A stretch of 64,000 bases of DNA from Myxococcales bacterium (GTDB taxonomy: Bacteria; Myxococcota_A; Polyangia; Palsa-1104), in the NCBI GenBank assembly GCA_003170275.1, contig PNAM01000079.1, positions 79,147 through 143,146 on the forward strand, in the 5' to 3' direction. The notes under the pieces were generated by a model. The model saw nothing but the letters and a program-made list of their open reading frames with translations, had not been told where the DNA came from and searched no databases. Each line of letters opens with the position of its first letter. Positions within the stretch are counted from its first letter, which is position 1. A program made the translations under genes and the position numbers. This document shows positions 9,468 to 18,836 of the stretch, one piece after another.

Positions 9468-10346
9468 GTGATTCTACAGTCGATCCTCGAAGCGATCGGG
9501 CGGACGCCGCTGGTCCGGCTGAGCCGCGTCGGGCGCGATCTGGGGTGCGAGCTGTACGGCAAGGTCGAGGCCTGCAACCCGGGCGGCTCGTCCAAAGATC
9601 GGCTGGCGCTGCACCTGGTGAACATGGCCGAGCGGCGCGGCCTCTTGCCGGCGGGAGGTACGATCCTCGAGGCGTCGGCCGGCAACACCGGCGTGGGGCT
9701 GGCGATGGTTGCGGCGGTGCGAGGCTATCGTTGCGTGGTGGTGGTGCCGCAGGCGACCTCGCCCGAGAAGCTGGCGGTCCTGCGCGCGCTCGGCGCCGAG
9801 GTCCGCGAGTGCACGCCGGATGAGGACTACATCGAGCTGGCCGAGCGGCTGGCGCACGAGCGGGGCGCGTTCCGACCCGATCAGTTCAGCAACCCCGACA
9901 ATCCGGAGTCGCACGGCAGCACCACCGCGTGCGAGATCTGGGACGATCTCGACGGGCGGATCGACGCGCTGGTGGCGACCTGCGGGACGGGCGGCACGCT
10001 GGCGGGCGTCGGCCGCGTGCTGCGCGAGCGCAACCCCGCGCTCGCGCTGGTGCGCGTGGTGCCCGGCGACGAGCAGGGCGAGACCACCATCGAGGGCATC
10101 GCGCCCGATGGACCGCCGGCTTCGTTCGGCTGTCCCGAGCTCGACCACCAGCTGCGCGTCAGCGACGAAGAAGCGTTCGCCGCGGCGAGACGCCTGGCGC
10201 GCGAAGAGGCGCTGTTGGTGGGGGGCTCGGCGGGTGCGGCGTTTGCCGGCGCGTTGCGCTACGCACGAACCGCGCGAGCCGGCGCGCGCGTCGTGGTCAT
10301 CCTACCGGACACCGGACGCAATGATGTCGGCGCGCTGGCTCACTAG
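9468..10346 (+). CDS. PLP-dependent cysteine synthase family protein
   Basis: 292 residues from the GTG at 9468; the homology (ILQSILEAIGRTPLVRL) starts here, although the frame is open further upstream. The PLP lysine is Lys43 in GGSSKDR, the phosphate loop is CGTGGTLAG, and EASAGNTGVGLA is the substrate loop. These enzymes make cysteine from O-acetylserine and sulfide, or cystathionine in the CBS branch. It lacks the C-terminal CBS regulatory pair. The 3' end overlaps the start of the DUF3105 lipoprotein gene by 26 bases. Confidence 0.9.
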   Translation: MILQSILEAIGRTPLVRLSRVGRDLGCELYGKVEACNPGGSSKDRLALHLVNMAERRGLLPAGGTILEASAGNTGVGLAMVAAVRGYRCVVVVPQATSPEKLAVLRALGAEVRECTPDEDYIELAERLAHERGAFRPDQFSNPDNPESHGSTTACEIWDDLDGRIDALVATCGTGGTLAGVGRVLRERNPALALVRVVPGDEQGETTIEGIAPDGPPASFGCPELDHQLRVSDEEAFAAARRLAREEALLVGGSAGAAFAGALRYARTARAGARVVVILPDTGRNDVGALAH

Positions 10347-10878
10347 CGCGCTGGCCGCGCTGGCGGTCGCGGGGTGCGGCCAGAAGGCCGCGTCGCCGGC
10401 GGACGGCGGCACGTGCGACGATCTCGGAGCGTGCGCTTTCGCGTGCGGTGCGGGCGTCGATTCGCCGCCGTTCGAAGGCGCGACCCACGTGACCGAGCCC
10501 ACCCCCGTCGTGTACAAGGCCAACCCGCCGGCCTCGGGCAACCACTGGCCCATGTGGCAGGAGCCCTGGGGCGCGTACCCCGACGGCCTGCCGCGCGAGC
10601 GCTGGGTTCACAACCTCGAGCACGGCGGGATCGTGCTGCTCTATAACTGCCCGAGCGGCTGCGACCCGCTGGTGCAACAGCTCACCGCCTTGCGCAACAG
10701 CCTGCAGCCCGATCGCTTCAGCGTGGTGCGCGTTTTGATCGTCCCCGACGCGCTAATGCCGCGGAAGGTGGCGGCGGTGGCGTGGAACTGGCGCTGGCAG
10801 GGCGACGCGTACGACGACGCGGCGCTGCGTTGCTTCATCGCTGCGCGCTACGATCGCGGGCCGGAATCGATCCCGTGA
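10321..10878 (+). CDS. DUF3105 family lipoprotein
   Basis: 185 residues. A lipoprotein signal ends at the lipobox LAVAGC (Cys about 19). The body has the DUF3105 features: ASGNHWP near residue 75 and RWVHNLEHGGIVLLYNCP near residue 95, which hold conserved His and Cys residues. The family has no established function. Double ATG at 10321 and 10324; the first is chosen. It overlaps the cysteine synthase gene and, by the GTGA at its stop, the porin remnant that follows. Confidence 0.8.
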   Translation: MMSARWLTSALAALAVAGCGQKAASPADGGTCDDLGACAFACGAGVDSPPFEGATHVTEPTPVVYKANPPASGNHWPMWQEPWGAYPDGLPRERWVHNLEHGGIVLLYNCPSGCDPLVQQLTALRNSLQPDRFSVVRVLIVPDALMPRKVAAVAWNWRWQGDAYDDAALRCFIAARYDRGPESIP

Positions 10879-11278
10879 CACGGCTCGCCGCCGGCCTGCT
10901 GGTGCTGGTGGCGGGCACCGCCGTCGCCGACGAGAAGACACGCAGGACAGCTTCATCAAGGGCCAGGGCACGAGCGCGAAGAAGCACAACCAGTTCTCTC
11001 TCAACCTCGCGGCCATCGAGCTGCAAGTGACCGAGCCGATCATCATCCACCTGGCGCTCAACCTCGGCGAGAGCACCTAGGTGGTTCACGCGAGCGAGCC
11101 GGGCGGCGCCGAGGTGTGGAAGTACATCCAGCAGGCGTACGTGGGCTGGAAGGCGCCGCTCGGGCGCGGGCTCACGCTCGAGGCGGGGATCTTACACGGC
11201 CGCGCGGGGCTCACGCTCGCGCCGCTCACCGTCGACCAGCAGGGTCTGGTGCTGGCCGGCGCGGTGGCAACTTTTTGA
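10875..11278 (+). pseudogene. Decayed outer-membrane beta-barrel porin (OmpL/BBP2-like)
   Basis: A GTG overlapping the upstream stop opens a signal peptide (TRLAAGLLVLVAGTAVADEK). A frameshift near 10935 then moves the readable protein to another frame: DTQDSFIKGQGTSAKKHNQF, then FSLNLAAIELQVTEP. That frame meets an in-frame TAG at 11078-11080, resumes as VVHASEPGGAEVWKYIQQAY, and jumps after GLTLEAGIL to a short tail ending AGAVATF. Porins of this type usually run to about 350-400 residues, so most of the barrel is gone. Three separate lesions make an inactive gene likely. The family call is from memory of the conserved N-terminal half. Confidence 0.65.
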
Positions 11279-11293
11279 GGTAGACTGCCGCGC

Positions 11294-12886
11294 ATGAAGA
11301 CCGTGCGCAGCTACGTGGGCGGGAAGTGGATCGATTCGTCGGGCGCCAGGACCGTGCTGGTGAACCCCGCCACCGAAGAGCCGGTCGCCGAGATCGCCGT
11401 GGGCGCGGTCGATTGGAACGCCGCGCTCGGCTACGCGCGCGAGGTGGGCGGCGCGGCGCTGCGCAAGCTGACGTTCCTCGAGCGCGGTCAGCTCTTGCGC
11501 GCGGCGTCGAAGCTGGTGCACCAACACCGCGACGAGCTGATCATGCTGGCGATCCAGAACGGCGGCAACACGCGCGGGGACGCCAAGTTCGACATCGACG
11601 GTGCGTCGGGCACGCTGGCGGCGTACGCCGAGGTCGGCCAGTCGATCGGCAACGCGCGGTTTCTCGTCGACGGGGAGGGCATCCAGCTGACGCGCTCGGT
11701 GCGCTTCTTCGGCCAGCACATCGCGGTGCCGCGCGCGGGCGTGGCGGTGCACATCAACGCGTTCAACTTTCCGGCGTGGGGCCTGGCCGAGAAGGCCGCG
11801 GTGGCGCTGCTCGCCGGCATGCCGGTGGTGTCCAAGCCGGGCACCTCGACGGCGCTGGTGGCGCACCGGATCGTCGAGATCCTGGTGGAGGGAAACATCC
11901 TGCCGTCGGGCGCGCTGTCGTTCGTCGCCGGATCGGTGGGCGATCTATTGGCGCACCTGGGCGGGCAGGACGTGCTGGCGTTCACCGGCTCGAGCGACAC
12001 CGGGGCCGAGCTGCGCTCGCACAAGAACGTGGTCGCCTCCTCGGTGCGGGTCAACGTGGAGGCGGACAGCCTGAACGCGGCGGTGCTCGGGCCGGACGCG
12101 GCGCGCGACTCCGAGGCGTACGCGCAGTTCATCGCGGACGTGAGCAAGGACATCACGCAGAAGACCGGGCAGAAGTGCACCGCCATCCGGCGCGTGCTGG
12201 TGCCGGCCGACGCGCTCGAGGCGGTGCGCGAAGACCTGGGCGAGCGGCTGGCGACGGTGAAGGTGGGCAATCCGGCGCTCGAGGACGTGACCATGGGGCC
12301 GCTGGCCACCGCGCGCCAGCTCGCCGACGTCAAGGCCGGCATCGCGCGGCTGCGCGAGGAGACCGACTCGATCTTCGGCGGCGACGGCTCGAGCTTCAGC
12401 GGCGACGCACCGGTAGGCGTGCCAAAGGGCAAGGGCTACTTCCTGTCGCCGGTGCTGCTCGAGCTGCGCAAGGGCGAGCGTGGCCGCGCAGTGCACGCGC
12501 ACGAGGTCTTCGGCCCGGTGGCGACGATCATCCCGTACTCCGGCGCAGCGGCGGACGCGGTCGAGCTGGTCGCGCGCGGCGGCGGCGGGCTGGTGTCGTC
12601 GATCTATTCGGACGATCGAAAGTTCCTCGGCGAGCTGGCGCTCGGCCTCGCGCCCTATCACGGGCGGCTGTTCCTCGGCTCGAGCAAGCTGTCAGGACAC
12701 GCGGTCGGCCCGGGAACGGTATTGCCGCAACTGGTGCACGGCGGTCCCGGCCGCGCCGGCGGCGGCGAAGAGCTGGGCGGCGCGCGCGGGCTGGCGTTCT
12801 ACCTGCAGCGCACGGCTGTAGCGGGCGACAAGCCCATCCTTGAGGCGCTCTTCCGCGCCGGCGAGAAATCGTCGAACGGGGACTAA
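11294..12886 (+). CDS. Aldehyde dehydrogenase, BoxD/PaaZ N-domain type
   Basis: 530 residues of a single aldehyde dehydrogenase domain. The probable nucleophile is Cys in [12 protein letters not shown] near residue 294, with [13 protein letters not shown] and SKPGTSTA as NAD(P)-binding segments. It resembles the dehydrogenase half of PaaZ and the 3,4-dehydroadipyl-CoA semialdehyde dehydrogenase BoxD of the aerobic benzoyl-CoA pathway. The C-terminal MaoC hydratase domain of PaaZ is absent, which favours the BoxD type. No other box or paa genes are in the window, so the in vivo substrate is unsure. Confidence 0.85.
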   Translation: MKTVRSYVGGKWIDSSGARTVLVNPATEEPVAEIAVGAVDWNAALGYAREVGGAALRKLTFLERGQLLRAASKLVHQHRDELIMLAIQNGGNTRGDAKFDIDGASGTLAAYAEVGQSIGNARFLVDGEGIQLTRSVRFFGQHIAVPRAGVAVHINAFNFPAWGLAEKAAVALLAGMPVVSKPGTSTALVAHRIVEILVEGNILPSGALSFVAGSVGDLLAHLGGQDVLAFTGSSDTGAELRSHKNVVASSVRVNVEADSLNAAVLGPDAARDSEAYAQFIADVSKDITQKTGQKCTAIRRVLVPADALEAVREDLGERLATVKVGNPALEDVTMGPLATARQLADVKAGIARLREETDSIFGGDGSSFSGDAPVGVPKGKGYFLSPVLLELRKGERGRAVHAHEVFGPVATIIPYSGAAADAVELVARGGGGLVSSIYSDDRKFLGELALGLAPYHGRLFLGSSKLSGHAVGPGTVLPQLVHGGPGRAGGGEELGGARGLAFYLQRTAVAGDKPILEALFRAGEKSSNGD

Positions 12887-12926
12887 CGGGGCCGCGCAGC
12901 GCAACCCGGTTACTCCTCGTGGGGCG

Positions 12927-13268
12927 CTAGTCGGTGGACGTCAGGTCGTGGTGCTCGACGATCGACATGTCGAGCGGCGCGGCCGGGCACATCGGCTCCG
13001 GCACGCACGCGCCGAGGCTGGGCTGCGAGGTCAGGTAGCGATAGCCCTTGTCGCAGCCGATGCTCTGCACCACGCACACCGCGGCGCAGCAGTGCGGCAG
13101 CTGATCGACCGACGCATCCACATCGCTGTACAGCGATCCGGTTGCCTTGAGGCAATCAGCGTCGGAGCTGCACATCAGCTGGGAGGCGACGTCAGTGCCG
13201 CAACCGGCGGTGATCGACGCGAGAGCTACGACGGAAAACAGGCCTAGGACTCGATAAAGAGCGCGCAT
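12927..13268 (-). CDS. Small Cys-containing lipoprotein
   Basis: 113 residues. The lipoprotein signal ends at ASITAGC (Cys 23). The mature part has nine cysteines in short spacings (MCSSDADC, HCCAAVC, CPAA), like the Cys-rich exported proteins common in Myxococcota. No domain is recognised. It stands alone between the aldehyde dehydrogenase and tRNA-Leu. Confidence 0.65.
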   Translation of the reverse strand: MRALYRVLGLFSVVALASITAGCGTDVASQLMCSSDADCLKATGSLYSDVDASVDQLPHCCAAVCVVQSIGCDKGYRYLTSQPSLGACVPEPMCPAAPLDMSIVEHHDLTSTD

Positions 13269-13384
13269 GGGCCAACATAAAAGTCGCGGAGCGGCCTCGT
13301 GTCAAGTTGTTCTATCCGGGCGGCAGGAGCCTGCATCGGCGCTTACTCCCCATTCCTTGCGAATACTTTGGGCGCTCATCGGGG

Positions 13385-13413
13385 TTGCGGGCGGATCGTG
13401 GCTAAGCTACTGA
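13385..13413 (+). promoter_or_regulatory. Possible promoter of tRNA-Leu(UAG)
   Basis: TTGCGG (13385-13390) and TACTGA (13408-13413) are 17 bases apart and end 12 bases before the tRNA. The -35 box is a fair match and the -10 box a weak one. Confidence 0.35.
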
Positions 13414-13425
13414 CTATTGAAGAAC

Positions 13426-13507
13426 GCGAGGGTGGCGGAACTGGCAGACGCGCCAGCCTTAGGAGCTGGTGCCGAAAGGCGTAGGGGTTCGACCCCCCTC
13501 CCTCGCA
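13426..13507 (+). tRNA. tRNA-Leu(UAG)
   Basis: A full cloverleaf can be drawn. The 7-bp acceptor stem is GCGAGGG with CCCTCGC, and the anticodon stem CCAGC/GCTGG holds the loop CTTAGGA with anticodon UAG. There is a long variable arm as expected for Leu, and a T arm GGGGTTCGACCCC. The 3' CCA is not encoded. Confidence 0.95.
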
Positions 13508-13544
13508 CAAACGGTATACTGCACGCGGACGGCATGTCGTTCCC

Positions 13545-13835
13545 ATGGCGCTGACCTACCCGTGTCCGAACTGCGGCACCAAGCTCGCCGAGCGCGAGTC
13601 GAGCTGCCCAATCTGCAGCGGGCCGATGGAGCTCGACGCGAAGACCGCGACCATCAAGAAGGACATCCGGCAGGAACGGCGGCGCGAGACGGTGGGGATC
13701 GGGTTCATCATCGCCGGCGCGGTGGTCGGCATCCTGGTCGGCTCGTTCACGGAGCTGGCGAACAGCTGGTGGATCGGCGGCACGATCACCTTCGGCTCGC
13801 TGCTGGTCGGGATGCTGGTCGTCTACTTGCGGTGA
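13545..13835 (+). CDS. Small zinc-ribbon membrane protein
   Basis: 96 residues. An N-terminal zinc ribbon with CPNC and CPIC pairs (residues 7-24) is followed by a charged helix and two membrane helices (about 50-68 and 76-95). Such proteins are common and uncharacterised. It starts 38 bases after the tRNA and may share its transcript. Confidence 0.65.
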   Translation: MALTYPCPNCGTKLAERESSCPICSGPMELDAKTATIKKDIRQERRRETVGIGFIIAGAVVGILVGSFTELANSWWIGGTITFGSLLVGMLVVYLR

Positions 13836-13842
13836 GCGCGGG

Positions 13843-14241
13843 TCACACGCACCCGACGCAGTGGCAGGTGATGGTGTTGTCGGAGGTCGACGGCTCGCAG
13901 GTCTCGCCGCCCGAGGGCGTGCAGATGGGCGCCTCGAGGCAGCCGCAGGTGCGATCGGCCTGACAGGCGGGTGGGACTGCGCGGCATTCGATCGATCCGC
14001 TCTCGTTGAAGTTGAAGTGGACGCAGACCTCGGTGGCGGTGACGCAACTCTGGTCGCCGCACGGGGTGGTCCCGGCGAGATCTTGCGGGGCCAGATCGCG
14101 CGCGAGATCTTGCGTGGCCTGATCGACGGCGGCGAGATCGCGCGCAGCCGCATCGTCGCTGATCGGTTCGTCGTATGGACGGGTGCGGCAGGCGGGCGAT
14201 AGCAGCAACGCGAGCAACAGCCATCGAGTGGGCGCCCTCAC
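13843..14241 (-). CDS. Cys-rich lipoprotein
   Basis: 132 residues from the GTG at 14241. The lipoprotein signal ends at LLLSPAC (Cys 18). A repetitive acidic stretch follows (RDLAAVDQATQDLARDLAPQDL), then a Cys-rich C-terminal half (TCGCLEAPIC, TCHCVGC). One base separates this start from the stop of the upstream zinc-ribbon gene, so the two are co-transcribed. No function is known. Confidence 0.6.
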   Translation of the reverse strand: MRAPTRWLLLALLLSPACRTRPYDEPISDDAAARDLAAVDQATQDLARDLAPQDLAGTTPCGDQSCVTATEVCVHFNFNESGSIECRAVPPACQADRTCGCLEAPICTPSGGETCEPSTSDNTITCHCVGCV

Positions 14242-14242
14242 G

Positions 14243-14437
14243 CTACGGCTTGGAGCCGCCGTCCGGCGGGACGCGGATCTTGGGGACCGTCGGAGGATCG
14301 TCGAGGAACGTCTCGCGATCCTCGTCTTCGTCGCCGGCCCCGTCGCTGATCTCGCCGCTGCACTCATCGCACCGCTGCGAGGAACGGGTGGTGCTCACCT
14401 CGAAGATGCGGCGGCATTTTTGGCAGGTCTGCAGCAC
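14243..14437 (-). CDS. Small zinc-ribbon protein
   Basis: 64 residues from a GTG at 14437; the frame is open further upstream, so the start is unsure. Two Cys pairs, TCQKC and RCDEC, make a probable zinc ribbon of the type found at the N-terminus of myxobacterial regulators. The rest is acidic and Pro-rich. It directly precedes the lipoprotein gene at 13843-14241. Confidence 0.5.
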   Translation of the reverse strand: MLQTCQKCRRIFEVSTTRSSQRCDECSGEISDGAGDEDEDRETFLDDPPTVPKIRVPPDGGSKP

Positions 14438-14487
14438 GCCAACACGATCGCATGACCCGATGTGCAGCGGAACCGTGAAAATGAGTG

Positions 14488-14901
14488 CTAGCGGTGGTGG
14501 CGGCGGGCGTGGCGGACGTGCTCGGGGGCGGGCTCGAGCTCGCTCTCCGGCGCGACCACCACCGGCGCGATCGCGAACCGCGGGGCCGTGGCCAGCGCGG
14601 CGCGCGGGGCGTCGTCGTGGGCGATGAACCAGGCGCCGTTGACCGACGCGAAGGTGGCGTGCTTGCCGCAACCGCGCACGTCGCTGGTGGCCTGCACGAA
14701 CCCAGGCCAGGTCGTGACCTTCTCGATCACCAGCGCATGAGTCGGGCAGTCGAGCGCAAAGGACGCGCGCTCGAGCAGCGGCGTGGTCCACGGGATGGAG
14801 GCGGCCTGCGACCGCGTGGTGGCGTGCGAGGCGGCGCAACCGGTGCCGACCAGCGCGACGAGGGTGCAACCGACCAGGGACTTTGCGTAATGATGGAACA
14901 T
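14488..14901 (-). CDS. Hypothetical lipoprotein
   Basis: 137 residues. The start at 14901 has AAGGTGG about 6 bases upstream; an in-frame ATG lies 9 bases further up. The lipoprotein signal ends at VALVGTGC. The middle has two cysteines (LDCPTHALVIEKV, VRGCGKHATF) and the C-terminus is rich in His and Arg. No family is recognised. Confidence 0.6.
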   Translation of the reverse strand: MFHHYAKSLVGCTLVALVGTGCAASHATTRSQAASIPWTTPLLERASFALDCPTHALVIEKVTTWPGFVQATSDVRGCGKHATFASVNGAWFIAHDDAPRAALATAPRFAIAPVVVAPESELEPAPEHVRHARRHHR

Positions 14902-14992
14902 TTCGACCACCTTGGGTTTCGAGTTGTTGGAGAGTACGGAGATGTGGGTGCGTTCTTCCCGCCGCAGGTGCGGGCGGGCGAGAAAAAGCGCG

Positions 14993-16993
14993 CTACCCGG
15001 ACGGAGTCGCCGGCTCGGCCAGCCGGAACTTCGCGGGATGCAGGGCCGGCGAACGCGCGACGAACATCGCGTGCAGCAGCTGAGCGCCGAGGACGAGCAT
15101 GAGGATCAGCTCGAGCCGAAGCCGCGTGATGTGGTGCGCGGGCGCGCGCGCGAGCTCAGCGAGCAGCCGTGCGACCACCTCGGGTGCGAACAGCCCGGCG
15201 TCGACGAGCGCCTGCCGCGAGAGCGCTTCGCTGACGAACGCCGGCGCGCCCGCCTCGAAGAACCAGGGCGCGATCGGCGTCATGAACGGCTGTTTGCGGC
15301 GGCGGCGGATCGAGCGCGGGAGCAGGTCCGCCACCGAGCGGCGCAGGATCGCCTTCTCGCGCAAGGCGCCCAGCTTCATCCACGGCGGCAAGGGGACCAC
15401 GTGCTCCACGACGCGATCGTCGAGGAACGGAACGCGTGCCTCCACCCCGTTGGCCATCGCCGAGCGATCGCTGATGACCAGGATCCAGGAGGGCAGCCGG
15501 GTCTCGAGCTCGAGCGCCAGCTGCGCGTCGAGCGGATCGAGATCGGCGACGTCGTCGCGCACCAGGGCGCCGAAGCCTGCGGGGGGCTCCGCGGCCGGAC
15601 GCACGCGCCGAACGTCGCCACCTGGCGACAGGAGCTCGGTGCGGGCCAGATCGAGGAGCTGCCACACGTCGTACCAGGGAGGATGGACGCCGCCGTGCGC
15701 GCGCGCGACCGCCTCGGTGGCGCCGGCGTCGCGCTCGATCGCGCGGGCGAGCCCCTCCGGTTGGCCGCTGAGCCGCGCGAACAGGCGAAACAAGAACGGC
15801 CTGGCGAAGCGCAATGGAGATCCATCGAGCGCACGGCGCAGCTTGGCCGCGCGAAACACGTCGTATCCGCCGAAGAGCTCGTCGGCGCCGTCCCCGGTGA
15901 GCGCTACCCGCACGCCCTCGGCGCGCTGGCGCTCCGACATCAGCATCCCGCCGATCGCGCCGGGCATCACCAGCGGGAGCTCGAGCTGCCAGATCATCTC
16001 GGGCAAGAGCTCGGCCGCGCGCCGGTCCAGCCGGACCTCGTGCCCGATGCCGCCGAGCGCCGCGCACATCGCGCGCGCGTGCTTCGACTCGTCGAACCTG
16101 GGATCGTCGAAGCTGATCGAGAACGTGGTCGGCGGCGCGCCGCTCACCTCCTTCGCCAGCGCGGCGACGGCGGACGAGTCGAGACCACCCGACAGCGCCG
16201 ACGCCACCGGCACGTCGGCGACCAGGTGCGTGCGGACGGCGTCGCGCAGCACCTCCCGGAGCCCGCCCGCCAGCTCGCGCGCGCTGCCGCGCCGATGCTC
16301 GCCGCGCGGCACGAACGGCGCGCGCCAGTAGCGCCGGGGCGTCTCGAGTCCGCGACCGGCGTGCGCGATCGCGACGTGCGCCGGCCGAAGCTCGAACAGG
16401 CCGGAGAACATCGTGCGTGGCGGGCAGGGGTAGCCGAGCGAGAACAGATCGTCGAGCGAATCACGGTCGATCGCGGCCGGCACCAGGCCCGAAGCGAGGA
16501 TCGCCTTGAGCTCGGAGGCGACCACCAGGTAGTCGCGCGTCTGCGCGAAGTACAGCGGCTTGATGCCGAGGCGATCGCGCGCCAAGAGGAGCGTGCGCGC
16601 CCGCGCGTCCCACAGGGCCAGCGCGAACATTCCGCGCAGCCGCTCGACGAGGGCCGCGCCGTGCTCCTCGTACAGATGGGGGATGAGCGACGTGTCGCAC
16701 GCGTCGGCTACCGCGTGGCCGCGTGCGGTGAGCTCGGCGCGCAGCTCGCCGTGGTTGTAGGTCTCGCCGTTGTAGACGCACGAGATCTGGCGCGTGCAGC
16801 CGAACACCGGCTGGTGGCCCCCGCGCGCATCGACGATCGCCAGGCGCACCGCCGCCAGCTGAACGTGCTCGTCGGCAAAGGTCCCCCACTCGTCCGGCCC
16901 GCGGTGCGTGATCGTCGCGGCCATGGTGCGCAGCACCGACCCGGGCGGCAGCGGTCGCTCACCGGCGCGGAGGATCGCGACGATGCCGCACAC
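14993..16993 (-). CDS. asnB: Glutamine-hydrolysing asparagine synthetase-type amidotransferase
   Basis: 666 residues. An N-terminal class II glutaminase (catalytic Cys2 in MCGIVAIL, then THRGPDEWG, YNGETYNHGELR) is followed by an ATP-pyrophosphatase synthetase domain (SGGLDSS, 268-274). Ammonia from glutamine is passed to an adenylated carboxylate to give an amide. Last gene of a tight four-gene operon, 3 bases after the GNAT stop. In that setting it may amidate a specialised acid rather than aspartate; that is inference. Confidence 0.9.
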   Translation of the reverse strand: MCGIVAILRAGERPLPPGSVLRTMAATITHRGPDEWGTFADEHVQLAAVRLAIVDARGGHQPVFGCTRQISCVYNGETYNHGELRAELTARGHAVADACDTSLIPHLYEEHGAALVERLRGMFALALWDARARTLLLARDRLGIKPLYFAQTRDYLVVASELKAILASGLVPAAIDRDSLDDLFSLGYPCPPRTMFSGLFELRPAHVAIAHAGRGLETPRRYWRAPFVPRGEHRRGSARELAGGLREVLRDAVRTHLVADVPVASALSGGLDSSAVAALAKEVSGAPPTTFSISFDDPRFDESKHARAMCAALGGIGHEVRLDRRAAELLPEMIWQLELPLVMPGAIGGMLMSERQRAEGVRVALTGDGADELFGGYDVFRAAKLRRALDGSPLRFARPFLFRLFARLSGQPEGLARAIERDAGATEAVARAHGGVHPPWYDVWQLLDLARTELLSPGGDVRRVRPAAEPPAGFGALVRDDVADLDPLDAQLALELETRLPSWILVISDRSAMANGVEARVPFLDDRVVEHVVPLPPWMKLGALREKAILRRSVADLLPRSIRRRRKQPFMTPIAPWFFEAGAPAFVSEALSRQALVDAGLFAPEVVARLLAELARAPAHHITRLRLELILMLVLGAQLLHAMFVARSPALHPAKFRLAEPATPSG

Positions 16994-16996
16994 GCG

Positions 16997-17896
16997 TCAG
17001 ATCTCGCTCGTCGCCAGATGCACCCACGGCGCCGGCCTCGGCGCGAACGGCCAGCGCAACAGGTAGACCGTGCAGCTCGCGCCAGCGCGAATTCCGTTCG
17101 CCGCGAGCCACCCGATCTGATCGACCAGACGCTCGTCGAGGGCGAAGCAGGCGGTCGTCTGCGCGTCGCCGATCGACTCGCCGCAGGCGCGCAGGTAGGC
17201 GCCGAGGTTGGGACGCCAGGCGCGCGGACCGAGCGGCAGATGCGTGAGCGGCCACGGCCGTCCGGTCGATTCCAGACGCAGGTCCTTGCAGCCCGCGGTC
17301 GACGTCACGCCGGGCGCGTCGTGCAGCGCGTCGGGGCTCAGATCGAGCCCACCCTCGACGACCGGCGGCGCGCCGGCCGGCTCGAGCTTCGCCAAGAGGC
17401 GCGGCTCGGTGAAGTAGACCGCCAGCCGCGCCGCCGGGCGGCCGAGGCGCATCGGCGTGATTCCTCGCGCCGCGCGCATGACGTCGCCGCGCGTGCCGCG
17501 CATCGCCGCGACGTAGACGATGCGCCACGAGGGCGTCGCCGGACGGAACGCCATGGCCAGCGCAGTCAGCAAATAGCGCCGGCTGAGCTTGCCGCCGCGA
17601 TAGGCGGGGGCGATCTTGTAGTCGGCGCCGTACAGCGTCCGCACGCGGCGCCCGCCGCTTTCGGCAAAGCGGTTGATGCCGGAAAAGATGCCGACCACCT
17701 GGTCACCGTCGAGCGCCATGAGAAAGTGCGCGTCGCCCATGCGCTCGAAGAAGGCCGCGTAGCGCGCACCATGATCGATGCGGAAGTGGTCGGCGCCGTC
17801 GGCGATCGGATAGCGGATCTCCGCTTCGAGCCGGGCCAAGCCAGCCTGGTAGGGCGCCAGCTCGTCGGAGAAGAGATGAAACAGGCGCACGCTCAC
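16997..17896 (-). CDS. GNAT-like N-acyltransferase
   Basis: 299 residues from a GTG that overlaps the stop of the upstream DUF3419 gene (GTGA). The centre, HFLMALDGDQVVGIFSGINR then APAYRGGKLSRRYL, matches the beta4-alpha3 region of GNAT acyltransferases where acyl-CoA binds. The C-terminal 130 residues have no clear match. It should move an acyl group to an amine made by its operon partners. The fold call is moderately sure; the substrate is unknown. Confidence 0.65.
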   Translation of the reverse strand: MSVRLFHLFSDELAPYQAGLARLEAEIRYPIADGADHFRIDHGARYAAFFERMGDAHFLMALDGDQVVGIFSGINRFAESGGRRVRTLYGADYKIAPAYRGGKLSRRYLLTALAMAFRPATPSWRIVYVAAMRGTRGDVMRAARGITPMRLGRPAARLAVYFTEPRLLAKLEPAGAPPVVEGGLDLSPDALHDAPGVTSTAGCKDLRLESTGRPWPLTHLPLGPRAWRPNLGAYLRACGESIGDAQTTACFALDERLVDQIGWLAANGIRAGASCTVYLLRWPFAPRPAPWVHLATSEI

Positions 17897-18834
17897 CGGC
17901 GGAACCCGACCAAGATGCGCTCGTAGAACAGGCTGCGGTCGCGCGCCAACAGCTCGGCGCCGAGCGCGGCGTCGAAGTGGAACGCCGGCGCGAAGAAGGC
18001 GCGCACGTCGCGGGTGTTGTTGAGCTGCCGGATGAGCACCGCCGCCCCCGGTCGCGCCGCCGCCGAGAGGCGCGCGCCCCAGTCGGCGACCAGCGCATCG
18101 TCGGACCAGTCGAAGATGTTGGAGAGGGAGTACAGCTCGAAGCGCTCGAGCGCCGGCACTGCGCCGAGCGCTCCCTCGACCAACTCGAGGGTCGGCTCGC
18201 GACGCGCGTGCACGTAGGCCGGCGCGTCTTCGGCGCGATAGGCGCCCAACAGCACATGCTGCAGGAACGGATTGCGCGGTCCATCGTCGGCCGAGAGTCC
18301 GCGTTCGAAGGCGCGCTGGAAATATCCCGGGTACGAGCCGGGCGTCGCGTGCTGCGTCGCTGCGCGCCCGAACATGGCGTGCAGCAGCGGATCGTTGAAC
18401 GCGATGGCGTAGGCGGCTGGCCAGTAGCGCGACGCCATCCACCGCTGCACCATCGTCCGCCGGTCGTAGGTGTCGTCGGAGAAGTAGCGCGCGAGCTCAT
18501 CGGGCGGCGCCACCAGCTCCTCGATCGCCGCGCGCAGGATGCGGAAGAGCGCCTCGAACTCGCCCTTCTGGTTGAGGCCGTCGGCGCGCGCGTCTCCGAC
18601 GTTGAGCCGCTCGAGCTCGTGGCGCGCCGCCGCCTGCGCCTTTTCGCGCACGTGCGCCAGCGCCGCGGGGTTGAGATCGAAGGCGGTGATGCGCAGCGAC
18701 GGAAATCGATGTGCCAGGGTGAGCGCGGTGCAGCCGCCCGATGCGACCAGCAGCGCTGCGCGCGCGCCGGTGCGCTCGATGAGCGCCGCCTCGAGCTCCG
18801 CATCTTCGCGGACCACCGCGAACTTGAGCGGCAT
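17893..18834 (-). CDS. DUF3419 protein, BtaA-like 3-amino-3-carboxypropyltransferase
   Basis: 313 residues. A SAM-binding Rossmann segment (LLVASGGCTALTLA, then ITAFDLNPAAL) is followed by the DUF3419 features FNDPLLHAMFG and LYSLSNIFDW near residue 240. BtaA of this family moves the 3-amino-3-carboxypropyl group of SAM to the hydroxyl of diacylglycerol, the first step of betaine lipid synthesis. No BtaB N-methyltransferase is nearby, so the product is probably not DGTS. It starts 2 bases after the di-iron gene and overlaps the GNAT gene. Confidence 0.8.
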   Translation of the reverse strand: MPLKFAVVREDAELEAALIERTGARAALLVASGGCTALTLAHRFPSLRITAFDLNPAALAHVREKAQAAARHELERLNVGDARADGLNQKGEFEALFRILRAAIEELVAPPDELARYFSDDTYDRRTMVQRWMASRYWPAAYAIAFNDPLLHAMFGRAATQHATPGSYPGYFQRAFERGLSADDGPRNPFLQHVLLGAYRAEDAPAYVHARREPTLELVEGALGAVPALERFELYSLSNIFDWSDDALVADWGARLSAAARPGAAVLIRQLNNTRDVRAFFAPAFHFDAALGAELLARDRSLFYERILVGFRR

Positions 18835-18836
18835 GT

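Noticed and set aside
11294-12886. Naming the aldehyde dehydrogenase paaZ
   Set aside because: The C-terminal MaoC domain is missing and no paa genes are near; BoxD is as likely, so no symbol is given.
14912-17926. A 1004-codon open frame on the plus strand opposite asnB and the GNAT gene
   Set aside because: Very Arg- and His-rich, no recognisable motif; it is the antisense of clear genes and reflects the high GC content.
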